Assembly: GCA_027858355.1 (NCBI GenBank)
Contig: JAQICW010000333.1
Location: 1 to 13,976, forward strand
Length of the DNA stretch: 13,976 bases
Reading direction: 5' to 3'
Source: Desulfobacula sp.
Lineage (GTDB): Bacteria > Desulfobacterota > Desulfobacteria > Desulfobacterales > Desulfobacteraceae
The notes below the pieces were generated by a model. It was not told where the DNA came from. It saw nothing but the letters and a program-made list of their open reading frames with translations, and did not search any database. The position numbers and the translations under genes were made by a program. Of the stretch, positions 6,338 to 13,688 are shown piece by piece; positions within the stretch are counted from its first letter, which is position 1; each line of letters opens with the position of its first letter.

Positions 6338-6460
6338 TCAGATATATTTGAGTTTTCCAAGGCCTTCCCAGGTCGGGCAATCATGATCAATGGCAATAGC
6401 AACATTAGCATTGTCCGTGATTTGCTGTACTTTTCTTGACGTCTTCTGGTTATATTTGTT
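6338..6460 (-). pseudogene. PPOX-like coding remnant downstream of the acyl-CoA dehydrogenase
   Basis: Just past the acyl-CoA dehydrogenase stop, another minus-strand frame reads NQKTSRKVQQITDNANVAIA and IDHDCPTWEGLGKL before a TGA at 6338. The pattern of SRKV..I..N..VA.AID resembles the middle of pyridoxamine 5'-phosphate oxidase-like flavoproteins, where this strand-helix element binds FMN. There is no start codon, no N-terminal part and no C-terminal part, so it would be a fragment. The similarity is from memory and the segment is short. It is part of the 302-base gene-free stretch 6158-6459; apart from this and the SDR ribosome binding site I see only AT-rich sequence and no convincing terminator there. 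Confidence 0.35.
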
Positions 6461-8274
6461 TAGCTTGGGAACATTGAGTCGTCAATATCCACAGCAACGC
6501 TGCTGGTGTTCATTAACGCATTAAATCTGCCAAGAGTTATGGGAAGTTGTGTTTCCACATAAAACTGCAATGATTTAATTAGTCCTTCATAGAAAGATTT
6601 ATCTTTCTTTTTTGCCTTCTCAAGTTTTTGGGCCGCAATGGTGGCTCTCCAGAGCAGCATCCATGCCATGGTGATATCCCCGGTTGCATCCTGGAAAGGG
6701 TGGGCATTGGCAAATGCAGTCAATACTTTTTCAGACATGGCCGTCTGACCCATGTGAATGGCGACTTCTGCCAGCTTGTTCATGGCTTCTTCAACTTTGC
6801 CAGCCTGTTTTTCAAGTATGGGCAAGGCTTTTGCAGCAGCAATGGTTTTTTGCATTTCTTCAAACAGGTCCATGATGGGTTTGCCCTTATTTAAGCCAAG
6901 TTTTCTTCCAAGAAGATCCATGGCCTGGATACCGTTTGTGCCTTCATAAATCATTGTAATCCTGCAATCCCTTAAGAGCTGGGCCATGGGATATTCTTCA
7001 ATGAATCCATAACCGCCGTATACCTGCATGCCCTGGCTGCAGACCTCAAAAGATCGGTCCGTAACATATCCTTTTGCAATGGGGGTCAATACTTCGACAA
7101 ATCCCTGATACCTATCTTTTTCTTCCTGGCTGGGTGCGTGCCGGGCCATGTCAGCGCAATACATAACAAAATAAAGAATCGACCTCATCCCTTCAACAGA
7201 TACCTTCATCATCATCAACTGCCTTCTTACATCAGGGTGCCTGATGATGGGTACGGATTTGGCTTCCGGATTCATGAATTCAAGAATATCTTTGCCCTGT
7301 ATCCTGTTTTTTGCATAATCAAGGGCATACATATAAGCGGCTGTGGCACAGGCAAATCCCTGGAATCCCACAAGACACCTTGCTTCGTTCATCATCAGAA
7401 ACATGGCTTTCATGCCTTTGTTTTCCTCGCCAAGAAGGGTGCCGATGCAATTGCCCTTGGAACCAAGAGACAGTGAACAGGTACTGTTTCCGTGGATGCC
7501 CAGTTTATGTTCCAGCCCTGTACAGACCACATCATTGAATTTGTCCAAAGTTCCATCTTCATTGACACGGTATTTTGGAACAAGAAAAAGAGAAATCCCT
7601 TTTGTGCCTTCCGGCGCACCTTCTATCCTGGCAAGAACAGGGTGGATAATATTTTCTGCCAGGTCATGGTCACCGCCTGAAATAAATATTTTTTCACCAG
7701 TGATGGTAAATGTTCCGTCATCATTTTTGACGGCTTTGGTGGTCAGTGCGCCAACATCAGATCCTGCTCCGGTTTCGGTTAAAAGCATGGTGCCGGCCCA
7801 TTTGCCCGTGAACATGTTTTTAAGATAAGTTTCTTTTTGTTCTCTGGTGCCGAATTTTTCCACCAAATGGCCCGCGCCCTGGGTAAGGGCTGGGTACATC
7901 ATAAAGGGGAAATTTGCACCGTTGAAATATTCAGCAGCAGCAGAGGCAACCGTTCTTGGCATTCCCTGGCCGCCCCATTCAGGATCTTCGGTTACAGCAA
8001 GCCACTCTCCTTCATTAAATATTTTGTAGAGTCTTTTAAAAGAATCCGGGGTGGTTACATTTCCATTCTCAAGAGTGCAGCCCTGTTCGTCCCCTTCCTT
8101 GTTTGCAGGTAAGAGTTCTTTGACTGCAAAGTATTTTGCTTCTGAAATGATAAGATTGATGGTTTTTTTATTAAAATCAGCAAAATTTTCATGAAGCTGG
8201 GAAAGGCTTTCTGCATCAAGCTGCTCATGGATTACAAATTCAATATCCCTTCGATCGGAAATAACTTGTGCCAT
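6460..8274 (-). CDS. Acyl-CoA dehydrogenase, long DmdC-like subtype
   Basis: A 604-residue FAD enzyme that oxidises an acyl-CoA to the 2-enoyl-CoA and passes electrons to ETF. The length exceeds the usual 380 residues because of extra N-terminal and C-terminal helical domains, as in the DmdC/AcdB-like group. Seen are WGGQGMP (100-106), the FAD/substrate motif LLTETGAGSDVGAL (164-177), the CSQGMQVYGGYGFIEEYP segment (412-429), and E444 in IYEGTNGIQAMDLLGRK, the expected catalytic base. The C-terminal domain (about 455-604) is helical. A strong AGGAGG ribosome binding site lies ten bases before the ATG. DmdC itself acts on 3-methylmercaptopropionyl-CoA, but many relatives oxidise ordinary or branched acyl-CoAs, so no substrate is claimed. 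It is the first gene of the minus-strand CoA-ester block; 302 bp separate it from the SDR. Confidence 0.92.
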   Translation of the reverse strand: MAQVISDRRDIEFVIHEQLDAESLSQLHENFADFNKKTINLIISEAKYFAVKELLPANKEGDEQGCTLENGNVTTPDSFKRLYKIFNEGEWLAVTEDPEWGGQGMPRTVASAAAEYFNGANFPFMMYPALTQGAGHLVEKFGTREQKETYLKNMFTGKWAGTMLLTETGAGSDVGALTTKAVKNDDGTFTITGEKIFISGGDHDLAENIIHPVLARIEGAPEGTKGISLFLVPKYRVNEDGTLDKFNDVVCTGLEHKLGIHGNSTCSLSLGSKGNCIGTLLGEENKGMKAMFLMMNEARCLVGFQGFACATAAYMYALDYAKNRIQGKDILEFMNPEAKSVPIIRHPDVRRQLMMMKVSVEGMRSILYFVMYCADMARHAPSQEEKDRYQGFVEVLTPIAKGYVTDRSFEVCSQGMQVYGGYGFIEEYPMAQLLRDCRITMIYEGTNGIQAMDLLGRKLGLNKGKPIMDLFEEMQKTIAAAKALPILEKQAGKVEEAMNKLAEVAIHMGQTAMSEKVLTAFANAHPFQDATGDITMAWMLLWRATIAAQKLEKAKKKDKSFYEGLIKSLQFYVETQLPITLGRFNALMNTSSVAVDIDDSMFPS

Positions 8275-8745
8275 TTTTAAATATCCTCCTGGTATTGATG
8301 TTACAAAAATTAATTATTTTAAATTGTTAATTATCCAATAATGAATTGATGCTCATTGACATATCGCAAATAATATTTCTTCTGGAACAAGTCATAACGT
8401 CGTGATTGATACATATATTGAATAATACAAATAGAAAGTTATCAGAAATATTGTGTCTCATAAGTCTAAAAGCATCCAGTCCTTATACCCGCCCTTTAAA
8501 AATGAATTCTCATTCATTACATGGAATTTTTAATGTGTCAATGATTATTTTACAAATTTAGAATAATTTTATATGGTTCTTATATGAAAAAAATATTAAT
8601 AAGTACCTGCCTTGATTTTTTACAATACATCTGAGAATGATAATTTTATAAAGAAGATATTACATGGACAAAGCAAGGACTGAAATAAAAAGATAGAATA
8701 TTAAATATTTTCATTGTTGGAATCCATTCCGGTTTTAAAAGGAAC
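8275..8745. other. Divergent promoter region, 471 bp without a gene
   Basis: Very AT-rich non-coding stretch between the divergent acyl-CoA dehydrogenase and CxxCxxCC genes. It holds the AGGAGG site of the dehydrogenase (8285-8290, minus), the 7-4-7 inverted repeat at 8501-8518, a weaker similar sequence at 8344-8361, and a small palindrome GGAATCCATTCC (8719-8730) immediately before the plus-strand gene. No open frame with coding character and no GG-N10-GC sigma-54 element was found on either strand. Confidence 0.5.
8501..8518. promoter_or_regulatory. 7-4-7 perfect inverted repeat, TetR-type operator candidate
   Basis: AATGAATTCTCATTCATT has two perfect seven-base arms around TCTC. Arms built from TGAAT/ATTCA are common in operators of TetR-family regulators of acyl-CoA metabolism (for instance the Bacillus FadR box), although the spacing here is shorter. 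It lies about 226 bp upstream of the acyl-CoA dehydrogenase start and 227 bp upstream of the cysteine-rich gene. No regulator gene is in the window. Confidence 0.4.
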
Positions 8746-9513
8746 ATGGAAAATATGGAGAAAAATAATTGGATTTTTTTAACAAGAGAAGAAGTTCTGG
8801 ATGCCATTGCAATTGATTTCCAGCAATATGGTCCCCAGCCCCTGATTTACCGGGAACTTGCCCCTTTGATCCTGAACAGCCGGTACAGGATTATACAACA
8901 AGGAAAAGATACCAGTATATGGATTCAACATGGCCGGGATTATCCGCTGCAAAAGATTGATGACAAAGATCTGGGCTTTTATTTTTCCCATATATTGGAG
9001 ACAACAAAATACCCATTGAAAATTATAGCCCGCATCTGCGCCATTGTTTTCCAGACCCGGGCCTGCCCCGGAATGTCGCAAGAAAAGGACAGCGATGGTA
9101 TATGGATTGAAAACCATATGAATGGGTTTACCTGTTGTCGGTGTGGGCAATGTTGCAGAAGTCTCGGGTATAGCAATGATTGCACAAAAGAAGATTACCT
9201 CAGGTGGCAGGCCCTTGGCCGCCGGGATATTATGGAACGGGTCAAGATAGTTCATAAAAGTGGTAAAGATATTCAATACAGAATCTGGCTGGATCAGGAT
9301 ACAGGTGTCATTGCCCGGACATGCCCCTGGCTGAAATCAAACCCGCAAGAACACTGCTTTAGCTGTTTGATTCAGGATATAAAACCAGAGGTCTGCCAAC
9401 AATATCCATTTACCCGTAAACATGCCGTCATGACAGGCTGTAAGGGCGAGTTCCAAAAAAAAGTCCCGGCCGATTTTAAGACCATGTTTTACAGAGGCGG
9501 TCTGTACCTTTGA
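8746..9513 (+). CDS. CxxCxxCC (YkgJ-family) cysteine-cluster protein
   Basis: A 255-residue soluble protein. The family motif is seen as CCRCGQCC near residues 129-136, followed by C146, then a CPWL segment, HCFSC, a C in KPEVCQQYPF and a final TGC, the usual distribution in YkgJ/UPF0153 proteins, which are thought to bind a metal or Fe-S centre through these cysteines. The N-terminal 120 residues are an extra domain with no motif I can name. Some distant homologues act in flagellin lysine methylation (FliB), but most have no assigned role. ATG 8746 has AAAAGGA only two bases upstream; an ATG at 8755 in the same frame is an equally acceptable start. It stands alone on the plus strand, divergent from the acyl-CoA dehydrogenase. 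Confidence 0.8.
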   Translation: MENMEKNNWIFLTREEVLDAIAIDFQQYGPQPLIYRELAPLILNSRYRIIQQGKDTSIWIQHGRDYPLQKIDDKDLGFYFSHILETTKYPLKIIARICAIVFQTRACPGMSQEKDSDGIWIENHMNGFTCCRCGQCCRSLGYSNDCTKEDYLRWQALGRRDIMERVKIVHKSGKDIQYRIWLDQDTGVIARTCPWLKSNPQEHCFSCLIQDIKPEVCQQYPFTRKHAVMTGCKGEFQKKVPADFKTMFYRGGLYL

Positions 9514-9617
9514 GGGAATGTCGGATAATAAAATCAGATCATTAAGCAAAAAAGAAAGCCATTCCAGTGGTTTAGGTAGATTAAGGCCAAGAAGCTCAAG
9601 CTGATCAGCAGATAATC

Positions 9618-9995
9618 CTAATGCTTTTTTGGAATGTACTTCACATTGGGTTGATCTTTCAGGTCTGAATCCGAAGAAATGATTCTGCAATTATGGGCTC
9701 GCGATACAGCCACTATGATGGCGTCTGCCATGGCTAATTTTTCCTGTAGGGCTATATCGGCAGCTGCAATGGCAAGGTTATCATCAAACGAGATTACCGA
9801 AGAATTTTTCATATACCCTGCAGCGAGCAGTGCCTTTTCTTCGCTGGTCTCTCTTTTAAGCACTTTATAGACCTCGTAGACAATGATTGCAGGTATCAGG
9901 AGCTTATCCTGGTCTGCTAGATAATCTTTATACTTATCAGCCAATTCCCCATCGGCAAACCATTCCAGCCAGCCGCAAGAGTCAACAATAATCAT
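9618..9995 (-). CDS. vapC: VapC-type PIN-domain toxin
   Basis: A 125-residue PIN-domain ribonuclease, the toxin of a type II toxin-antitoxin pair. The metal-binding acidic residues are all visible: D5 in IIVDSCGW, E41 in VYEVYKV, D91 in LAMADAIIVA and D109 in IISSD. The protein is therefore probably active, cutting RNA (often tRNA or rRNA in this family) when not bound by the antitoxin. Its ATG overlaps the antitoxin stop by one base in TGATG, the tight coupling usual for these pairs. Downstream, 9514-9617 has no gene; a minus frame there reads LSADQLELLGLNLPKP without a start and I do not recognise it. Confidence 0.93.
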   Translation of the reverse strand: MIIVDSCGWLEWFADGELADKYKDYLADQDKLLIPAIIVYEVYKVLKRETSEEKALLAAGYMKNSSVISFDDNLAIAAADIALQEKLAMADAIIVAVSRAHNCRIISSDSDLKDQPNVKYIPKKH

Positions 9996-10201
9996 CAGAA
10001 GCGATCCTTTTTGTCCCGGTAACCATCGATCTTGGCACCTGCTGCTATACCTCGTAAATCATCAAGAGATGCCTGGGGTATAAGGATGAGCATCCCGTCC
10101 TTTTCTATGATAGTCAGCTTTTGCTTTGGCTTAAGGTTTAGATGCTCTCTAACCGGTTTGGGGATGACCACTTGATATTTGCTTGATATTGTCGTTTGCA
10201 T
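9995..10201 (-). CDS. vapB: AbrB/MazE-type antitoxin of the vapBC pair
   Basis: A 68-residue swapped-hairpin AbrB-fold protein. The N-terminal DNA-binding part reads TISSKYQVVIPKPVREHLNL, and the family pattern continues to LTIIEKDGMLILIP. The C-terminal 20 residues, basic and flexible (DGYRDKKDRF), would wrap the toxin. The start at 10201 is preferred over an in-frame ATG at 10261 because AAGGAG lies immediately upstream and because the promoter sits between the two. Antitoxins of this class repress their own promoter. It is followed directly by vapC. Confidence 0.92.
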   Translation of the reverse strand: MQTTISSKYQVVIPKPVREHLNLKPKQKLTIIEKDGMLILIPQASLDDLRGIAAGAKIDGYRDKKDRF

Positions 10202-10232
10202 TGCATTCTCCTTATTGACTATCGATACCATT

Positions 10233-10261
10233 ATTGTAGAAATATTGTGAGGGGAAGTCAA
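10233..10261 (-). promoter_or_regulatory. Sigma-70 promoter of vapBC
   Basis: On the minus strand TTGACT (10256-10261) and TACAAT (10233-10238) are separated by exactly 17 bases, a near-consensus sigma-70 promoter. Transcription would start near 10226, within or next to the palindrome TATCGATA (10220-10227), a plausible autoregulatory operator, about 25 bases before the vapB start. Confidence 0.7.
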
Positions 10262-10412
10262 GTTTAAACTGTGAACAGGGATGCCTTTAAAATTAGAAAA
10301 CTAAACGGGTGTTGACGTTTGAGCAATTGGGTAAGGGTAGCTTTTTTGCCAAAGATTTTACTCAATGGCCTGCAAAGACATCATCGAGGTATAGTATGGT
10401 TTTTTTTATTTC

Positions 10413-10442
10413 AAACAATTTTAGTTGTGAAAAAACAATTTT
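10413..10442 (+). repeat. Two direct AAACAATTTT repeats at 20-bp period
   Basis: AAACAATTTT occurs at 10413-10422 and again at 10433-10442, two helical turns apart, 52 bp before the activase start. Same-face tandem sites are typical for activators, but the region is very AT-rich. Elsewhere in the leader 10262-10493, TATAGT at 10391-10396 is a possible -10 box without a good -35. No sigma-54 element was found. Confidence 0.3.
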
Positions 10443-10493
10443 TTCCTTACAACATAAAAGCAATATTAAAAAACTGATATGAGAAAAATCTGA

Positions 10494-11249
10494 ATGATTG
10501 AAAAATCATATATTTTTAAAATTCAAAGATTTTCCATCCATGATGGTCCCGGAATCAGAACCACGCTCTTTTTTTGCGGCTGTCCCTTGTCCTGCTGCTG
10601 GTGCCATAACCCGGAAAGCCAGGCAATGCCTTTGAAAATCAACATGGAAGATATTGACAGGGTTGCTGCCGTTTTGATGGAAGAGATAGAAAAAGATCTT
10701 ATTTTCTACGATGATTCAGGCGGTGGTGTAACATTTTCAGGCGGGGAACCCTTGTGCCAGCCTCAATTATTATTCAGGCTTCTGGACCTATGCAAAAAAA
10801 AAGAAATTCATACCTGTGTGGATACTTCAGGATATGGTGAAGTTAAAGTCCTTTTAACGGCTGCTCAAAAAGCAGATTTAATCCTTTATGATATTAAATT
10901 GTCAGATGATAAAGCACACAAAAAATATACGGGGAAGAGCGTTGGCCCTGTGCTGGATAATTTAAAACAATTATCAAAACAAAAGGCCGCAGTCAGGTTG
11001 CGGTTTCCCCTCATCCCTGAGATGACAGATACAGATGAAAACATTGGCAGGATTATTGCTTTTTTAAAAGAAAATACAATTTGCCGGGATATTCACATTT
11101 TGCCCTTTCATAAGGCAGGGGAAGGAAAATATGAGGCATTGAATATAATAAATTATATGAAAGATATACAGCCTCCGACCGATGAGAGGGTTGTAAAAGT
11201 AAAAGAACAATTTGAGTCCAGAGGATTCAGTGTTACGATTGGCGGATAA
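10494..11249 (+). CDS. Radical SAM glycyl-radical-enzyme activase, short form
   Basis: A 251-residue activating enzyme that would abstract a hydrogen from the C-terminal glycine of the enzyme encoded next, using SAM and a [4Fe-4S] cluster. The cluster motif is C30-x3-C34-x2-C37 (GCPLSCCWCHNPESQ), followed by SGGGVTFSGGEP with the SAM-binding GGE at 83-85 and the DTSGYG segment. Most activases of non-pyruvate-formate-lyase glycyl radical enzymes have about 50 more residues after NPESQ, a ferredoxin-like insert with two further [4Fe-4S] clusters; here AMPLKINMEDIDR follows directly and the only later cysteines are isolated. In that respect it resembles PflA in size. The start has only a weak GAGAAAA upstream. 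It is followed after 34 bases by the radical enzyme and clearly forms an operon with it. Confidence 0.92.
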   Translation: MIEKSYIFKIQRFSIHDGPGIRTTLFFCGCPLSCCWCHNPESQAMPLKINMEDIDRVAAVLMEEIEKDLIFYDDSGGGVTFSGGEPLCQPQLLFRLLDLCKKKEIHTCVDTSGYGEVKVLLTAAQKADLILYDIKLSDDKAHKKYTGKSVGPVLDNLKQLSKQKAAVRLRFPLIPEMTDTDENIGRIIAFLKENTICRDIHILPFHKAGEGKYEALNIINYMKDIQPPTDERVVKVKEQFESRGFSVTIGG

Positions 11250-11283
11250 AAAAAATCGACAGAAAAAAATGGTGGATAAAATA

Positions 11284-13644
11284 ATGAATTCAAGAATAGA
11301 AAGCTTAAGAAAAAAGACCCGGGATAAAAAGGTGACCATCTCCCATGAAAGGGCCGAACTTGTTACTGGTTTTTATAAAACCTATGTCAGCATGGATAAA
11401 TCCATCCCCGTTCAAAGGGCATTGTGTCTGAAACATATTCTTGAAAATAAAAAAATATTTATTGATGACAATGAACTGATTGTTGGAGAACGCGGCCCTG
11501 AACCCAAAGCTGTTCCCACATATCCTGAAATTTGCCTTCATTCCCTGACCGATCTTGAGATTTTAGACTCAAGACCCAAAGTGTCTTATAAAGTTTCCCA
11601 GGAAACAAAGAAAATTTATGCGGAAAAGATTATCCCGTTCTGGAAGGGCAAAACCATAAGGGAAAAGATATTTGCGGCCATGGAGAATCAGTGGATTGAT
11701 GCTTTTCATGCCGGAATTTTTACCGAGTTCCAGGAACAGCGATCTCCAGGTCATACTGCCGGAGGGGATTTGATTTACCAGAAAGGATTCAATGACCTGA
11801 AGAAAGATATCAGGCAATGTCTTGGGGGCATTGATTTTTTTGAGGATAAAGATGCTCTTGAAAAACAGGAGGTCTTAACCTCCCTTGATATAGCAGCAGA
11901 TGCCCTGATTGTTTTTGCCAACCGCCATGCAGATGAACTGGAACAAAGGGCAAAGGATGAAACTAATTCCAAGCGGAAAGCAGAACTGGAGAAAATGGCC
12001 CGTCTTTGCCGGTGGGTGCCTGCCAATAAGCCTGAAACCTTTCACGAGGCTTTGCAGTATTATTGGTTTGTGCATGTCGGGATCATAACAGAACTCAATC
12101 CCTGGGATGCCTATAACCCGGGCAGGTTTGATCAGAATCTGTATCCTTTTTATAAAAAAGATATTGAGAATGGAACAATCACCCGGGATGCGGCAAAGGA
12201 GCTGCTGTGCTGTTTCTGGATAAAGTTTCATAACCATCCAGCCCCTCCAAAGGTGGGCGTAACTGCAAAGGAAAGCAATACTTATGTTGATTTTTGCACG
12301 ATCAATCTTGGTGGTGTCACAAAGGATAACCAGGATGGAATCAATGAATTAACCTATCTTGTTCTTGATGTGATTGAGGAGATGAGGGTTTTGCAGCCCA
12401 GTTCCATGATCCAGGTGTCCCGGAAAAATCCAGACAGGTTTATCAAACGGGCATTAAAGATTATTGCCACGGGATTTGGTCAGCCCTCTGTGTTTAATAC
12501 GGATGCCATTGTCCAGGAGATGACCCTTCATGGTAAATCAATGGAAGATGCGAGAATGGCAGGTGCTTCAGGCTGTGTTGAAGCAGGTGCTTTTGGAAAG
12601 GAATGTTATATTTTGACAGGCTATTTTAATCTCCCCAAAATCCTGGAAATCACCCTTTACAATGGCTGGGATCCTCTGAGCAAAAAGCAGATCGGTCTTA
12701 AAACAGGAGATCCGGAAAGTTTTGAAACATTTGATGATCTCTTTTGCGCCTATAAAAAGCAATTGGAACATTTTGTTAATATCAAGATCAATGGTAACAA
12801 TATCATTGAACAGATTAACGCAAAGTATATGCCTGTCCCCTTACTTTCCCTTGTTACAGAGGACTGCATAAAAAATGCAAAGGATTATAACCAGGGCGGT
12901 GCAAGATATAATACCTCTTATATCCAGGGCGTTGGAATGGGAACTATTACAGATTGCTTTTCATCACTGAAATATAATGTATATGATAAAAAAAACGTGT
13001 CCATGGAAAAATTGCTGTCAGCCATGGAAAATAATATTGAAGGAAACGATATCCTTATACATCAATTGGATAAAGCACCCAAATATGGCAATGATGACGA
13101 TTATGCAGATGATATATTAAAGATGGTGTTTAATGCATTCCATGGTTTGGTGACGGGTCGCTCCAATGCAAAAGGAGGGGTTCACAGGATTAATCTTCTG
13201 CCCACCACCTGTCATGTATATTTTGGTGAAATCACAGGGGCTCTGCCCGATGGAAGAAAAAAGGGAGTCCCGCTTTCCGAAGGAATATCTCCGGTCCAGG
13301 GTGCAGACAGGAAAGGCCCAACGGCCGTGTTAAAATCTGCAGCCAAGATCGATCATTTAAAAACAGGCGGGACACTCTTAAATCAAAAATTTCTGCCTGA
13401 TCTTTTTAAAGAGGAAAAAGGAGTTCAGGCGCTTTTGCATTTAATCCGGTCCTATTTTAAAATGGATGGTCACCATGTGCAATTTAACGTGGTCTCTGAA
13501 GAAACGTTAAGAAAGGCCCAGAAGCATCCTGAAAACTATCAGGACCTGATTGTCAGAGTCGCAGGATATTCAGATTATTTTGTGGATCTTACTAAGGCCC
13601 TGCAGGAAGAGATTATAATGAGAACAGCCCACACGCTACATTAG
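11284..13644 (+). CDS. Glycyl radical enzyme, HypD-like dehydratase
   Basis: A 786-residue glycyl radical enzyme. The thiyl cysteine is C431 in GASGCVEAGAFGKE and the radical glycine G761 in RVAGYSDYF. The residues I recall for trans-4-hydroxy-L-proline dehydratase of Clostridioides difficile (F152, H160, D278, S334, F340, C434, E436, Y450, T645) fall here on F149, H157, D275, S331, F337, C431, E433, Y447 and T642, all shifted by three. That supports dehydration of hydroxyproline to pyrroline-5-carboxylate or of a close analogue. Differences include GCVEA where I remember GCVET. No proC-like reductase is in the window. ATG 11284 is chosen: GGTGG lies eight bases upstream and the length fits; the frame is open back to an ATG at 11212 inside the activase gene. 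Downstream is a convergent peptide-transporter gene. Family certain, substrate probable only. Confidence 0.9.
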   Translation: MNSRIESLRKKTRDKKVTISHERAELVTGFYKTYVSMDKSIPVQRALCLKHILENKKIFIDDNELIVGERGPEPKAVPTYPEICLHSLTDLEILDSRPKVSYKVSQETKKIYAEKIIPFWKGKTIREKIFAAMENQWIDAFHAGIFTEFQEQRSPGHTAGGDLIYQKGFNDLKKDIRQCLGGIDFFEDKDALEKQEVLTSLDIAADALIVFANRHADELEQRAKDETNSKRKAELEKMARLCRWVPANKPETFHEALQYYWFVHVGIITELNPWDAYNPGRFDQNLYPFYKKDIENGTITRDAAKELLCCFWIKFHNHPAPPKVGVTAKESNTYVDFCTINLGGVTKDNQDGINELTYLVLDVIEEMRVLQPSSMIQVSRKNPDRFIKRALKIIATGFGQPSVFNTDAIVQEMTLHGKSMEDARMAGASGCVEAGAFGKECYILTGYFNLPKILEITLYNGWDPLSKKQIGLKTGDPESFETFDDLFCAYKKQLEHFVNIKINGNNIIEQINAKYMPVPLLSLVTEDCIKNAKDYNQGGARYNTSYIQGVGMGTITDCFSSLKYNVYDKKNVSMEKLLSAMENNIEGNDILIHQLDKAPKYGNDDDYADDILKMVFNAFHGLVTGRSNAKGGVHRINLLPTTCHVYFGEITGALPDGRKKGVPLSEGISPVQGADRKGPTAVLKSAAKIDHLKTGGTLLNQKFLPDLFKEEKGVQALLHLIRSYFKMDGHHVQFNVVSEETLRKAQKHPENYQDLIVRVAGYSDYFVDLTKALQEEIIMRTAHTLH

Positions 13645-13647
13645 ATC

Positions 13648-13686
13648 CCAACCCCGTAATCGGAAAAATTGGCGGTTTTCGGTTGG
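13648..13686. terminator. Weak inverted repeat between convergent genes
   Basis: CCAACC (13648-13653) and GGTTGG (13681-13686) can pair, with further imperfect pairing of GGAAAA and TTTTC inside. It lies in the 44-base gap between the convergent glycyl radical enzyme and transporter genes, where a two-way terminator is expected. No clean T-run follows on either strand. Confidence 0.3.
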
Positions 13687-13688
13687 CT

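Noticed and set aside
6460..8274. Assignment of the acyl-CoA dehydrogenase as DmdC of DMSP breakdown
   Set aside because: The long domain layout is shared by many acyl-CoA dehydrogenases, and no DmdB or DmdD homologue is in the window.
8719..8730. GGAATCCATTCC palindrome as an operator
   Set aside because: Only five-base arms; too short to stand alone, mentioned only as part of the promoter region.
9514..9617. Minus-strand frame reading LSADQLELLGLNLPKP after vapC
   Set aside because: It looks somewhat protein-like but has no start, runs into the antisense of the cysteine-rich gene, and I cannot match it to a family; possibly a gene scrap.
9618..10261. vapBC as part of a novel system
   Set aside because: Both proteins have all ordinary family features, overlap and promoter; a standard toxin-antitoxin pair.
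11212..11283. Longer start of the glycyl radical enzyme inside the activase gene
   Set aside because: The added residues are lysine-rich and family-unlike, and GGTGG at 11271-11275 fits the ATG at 11284.
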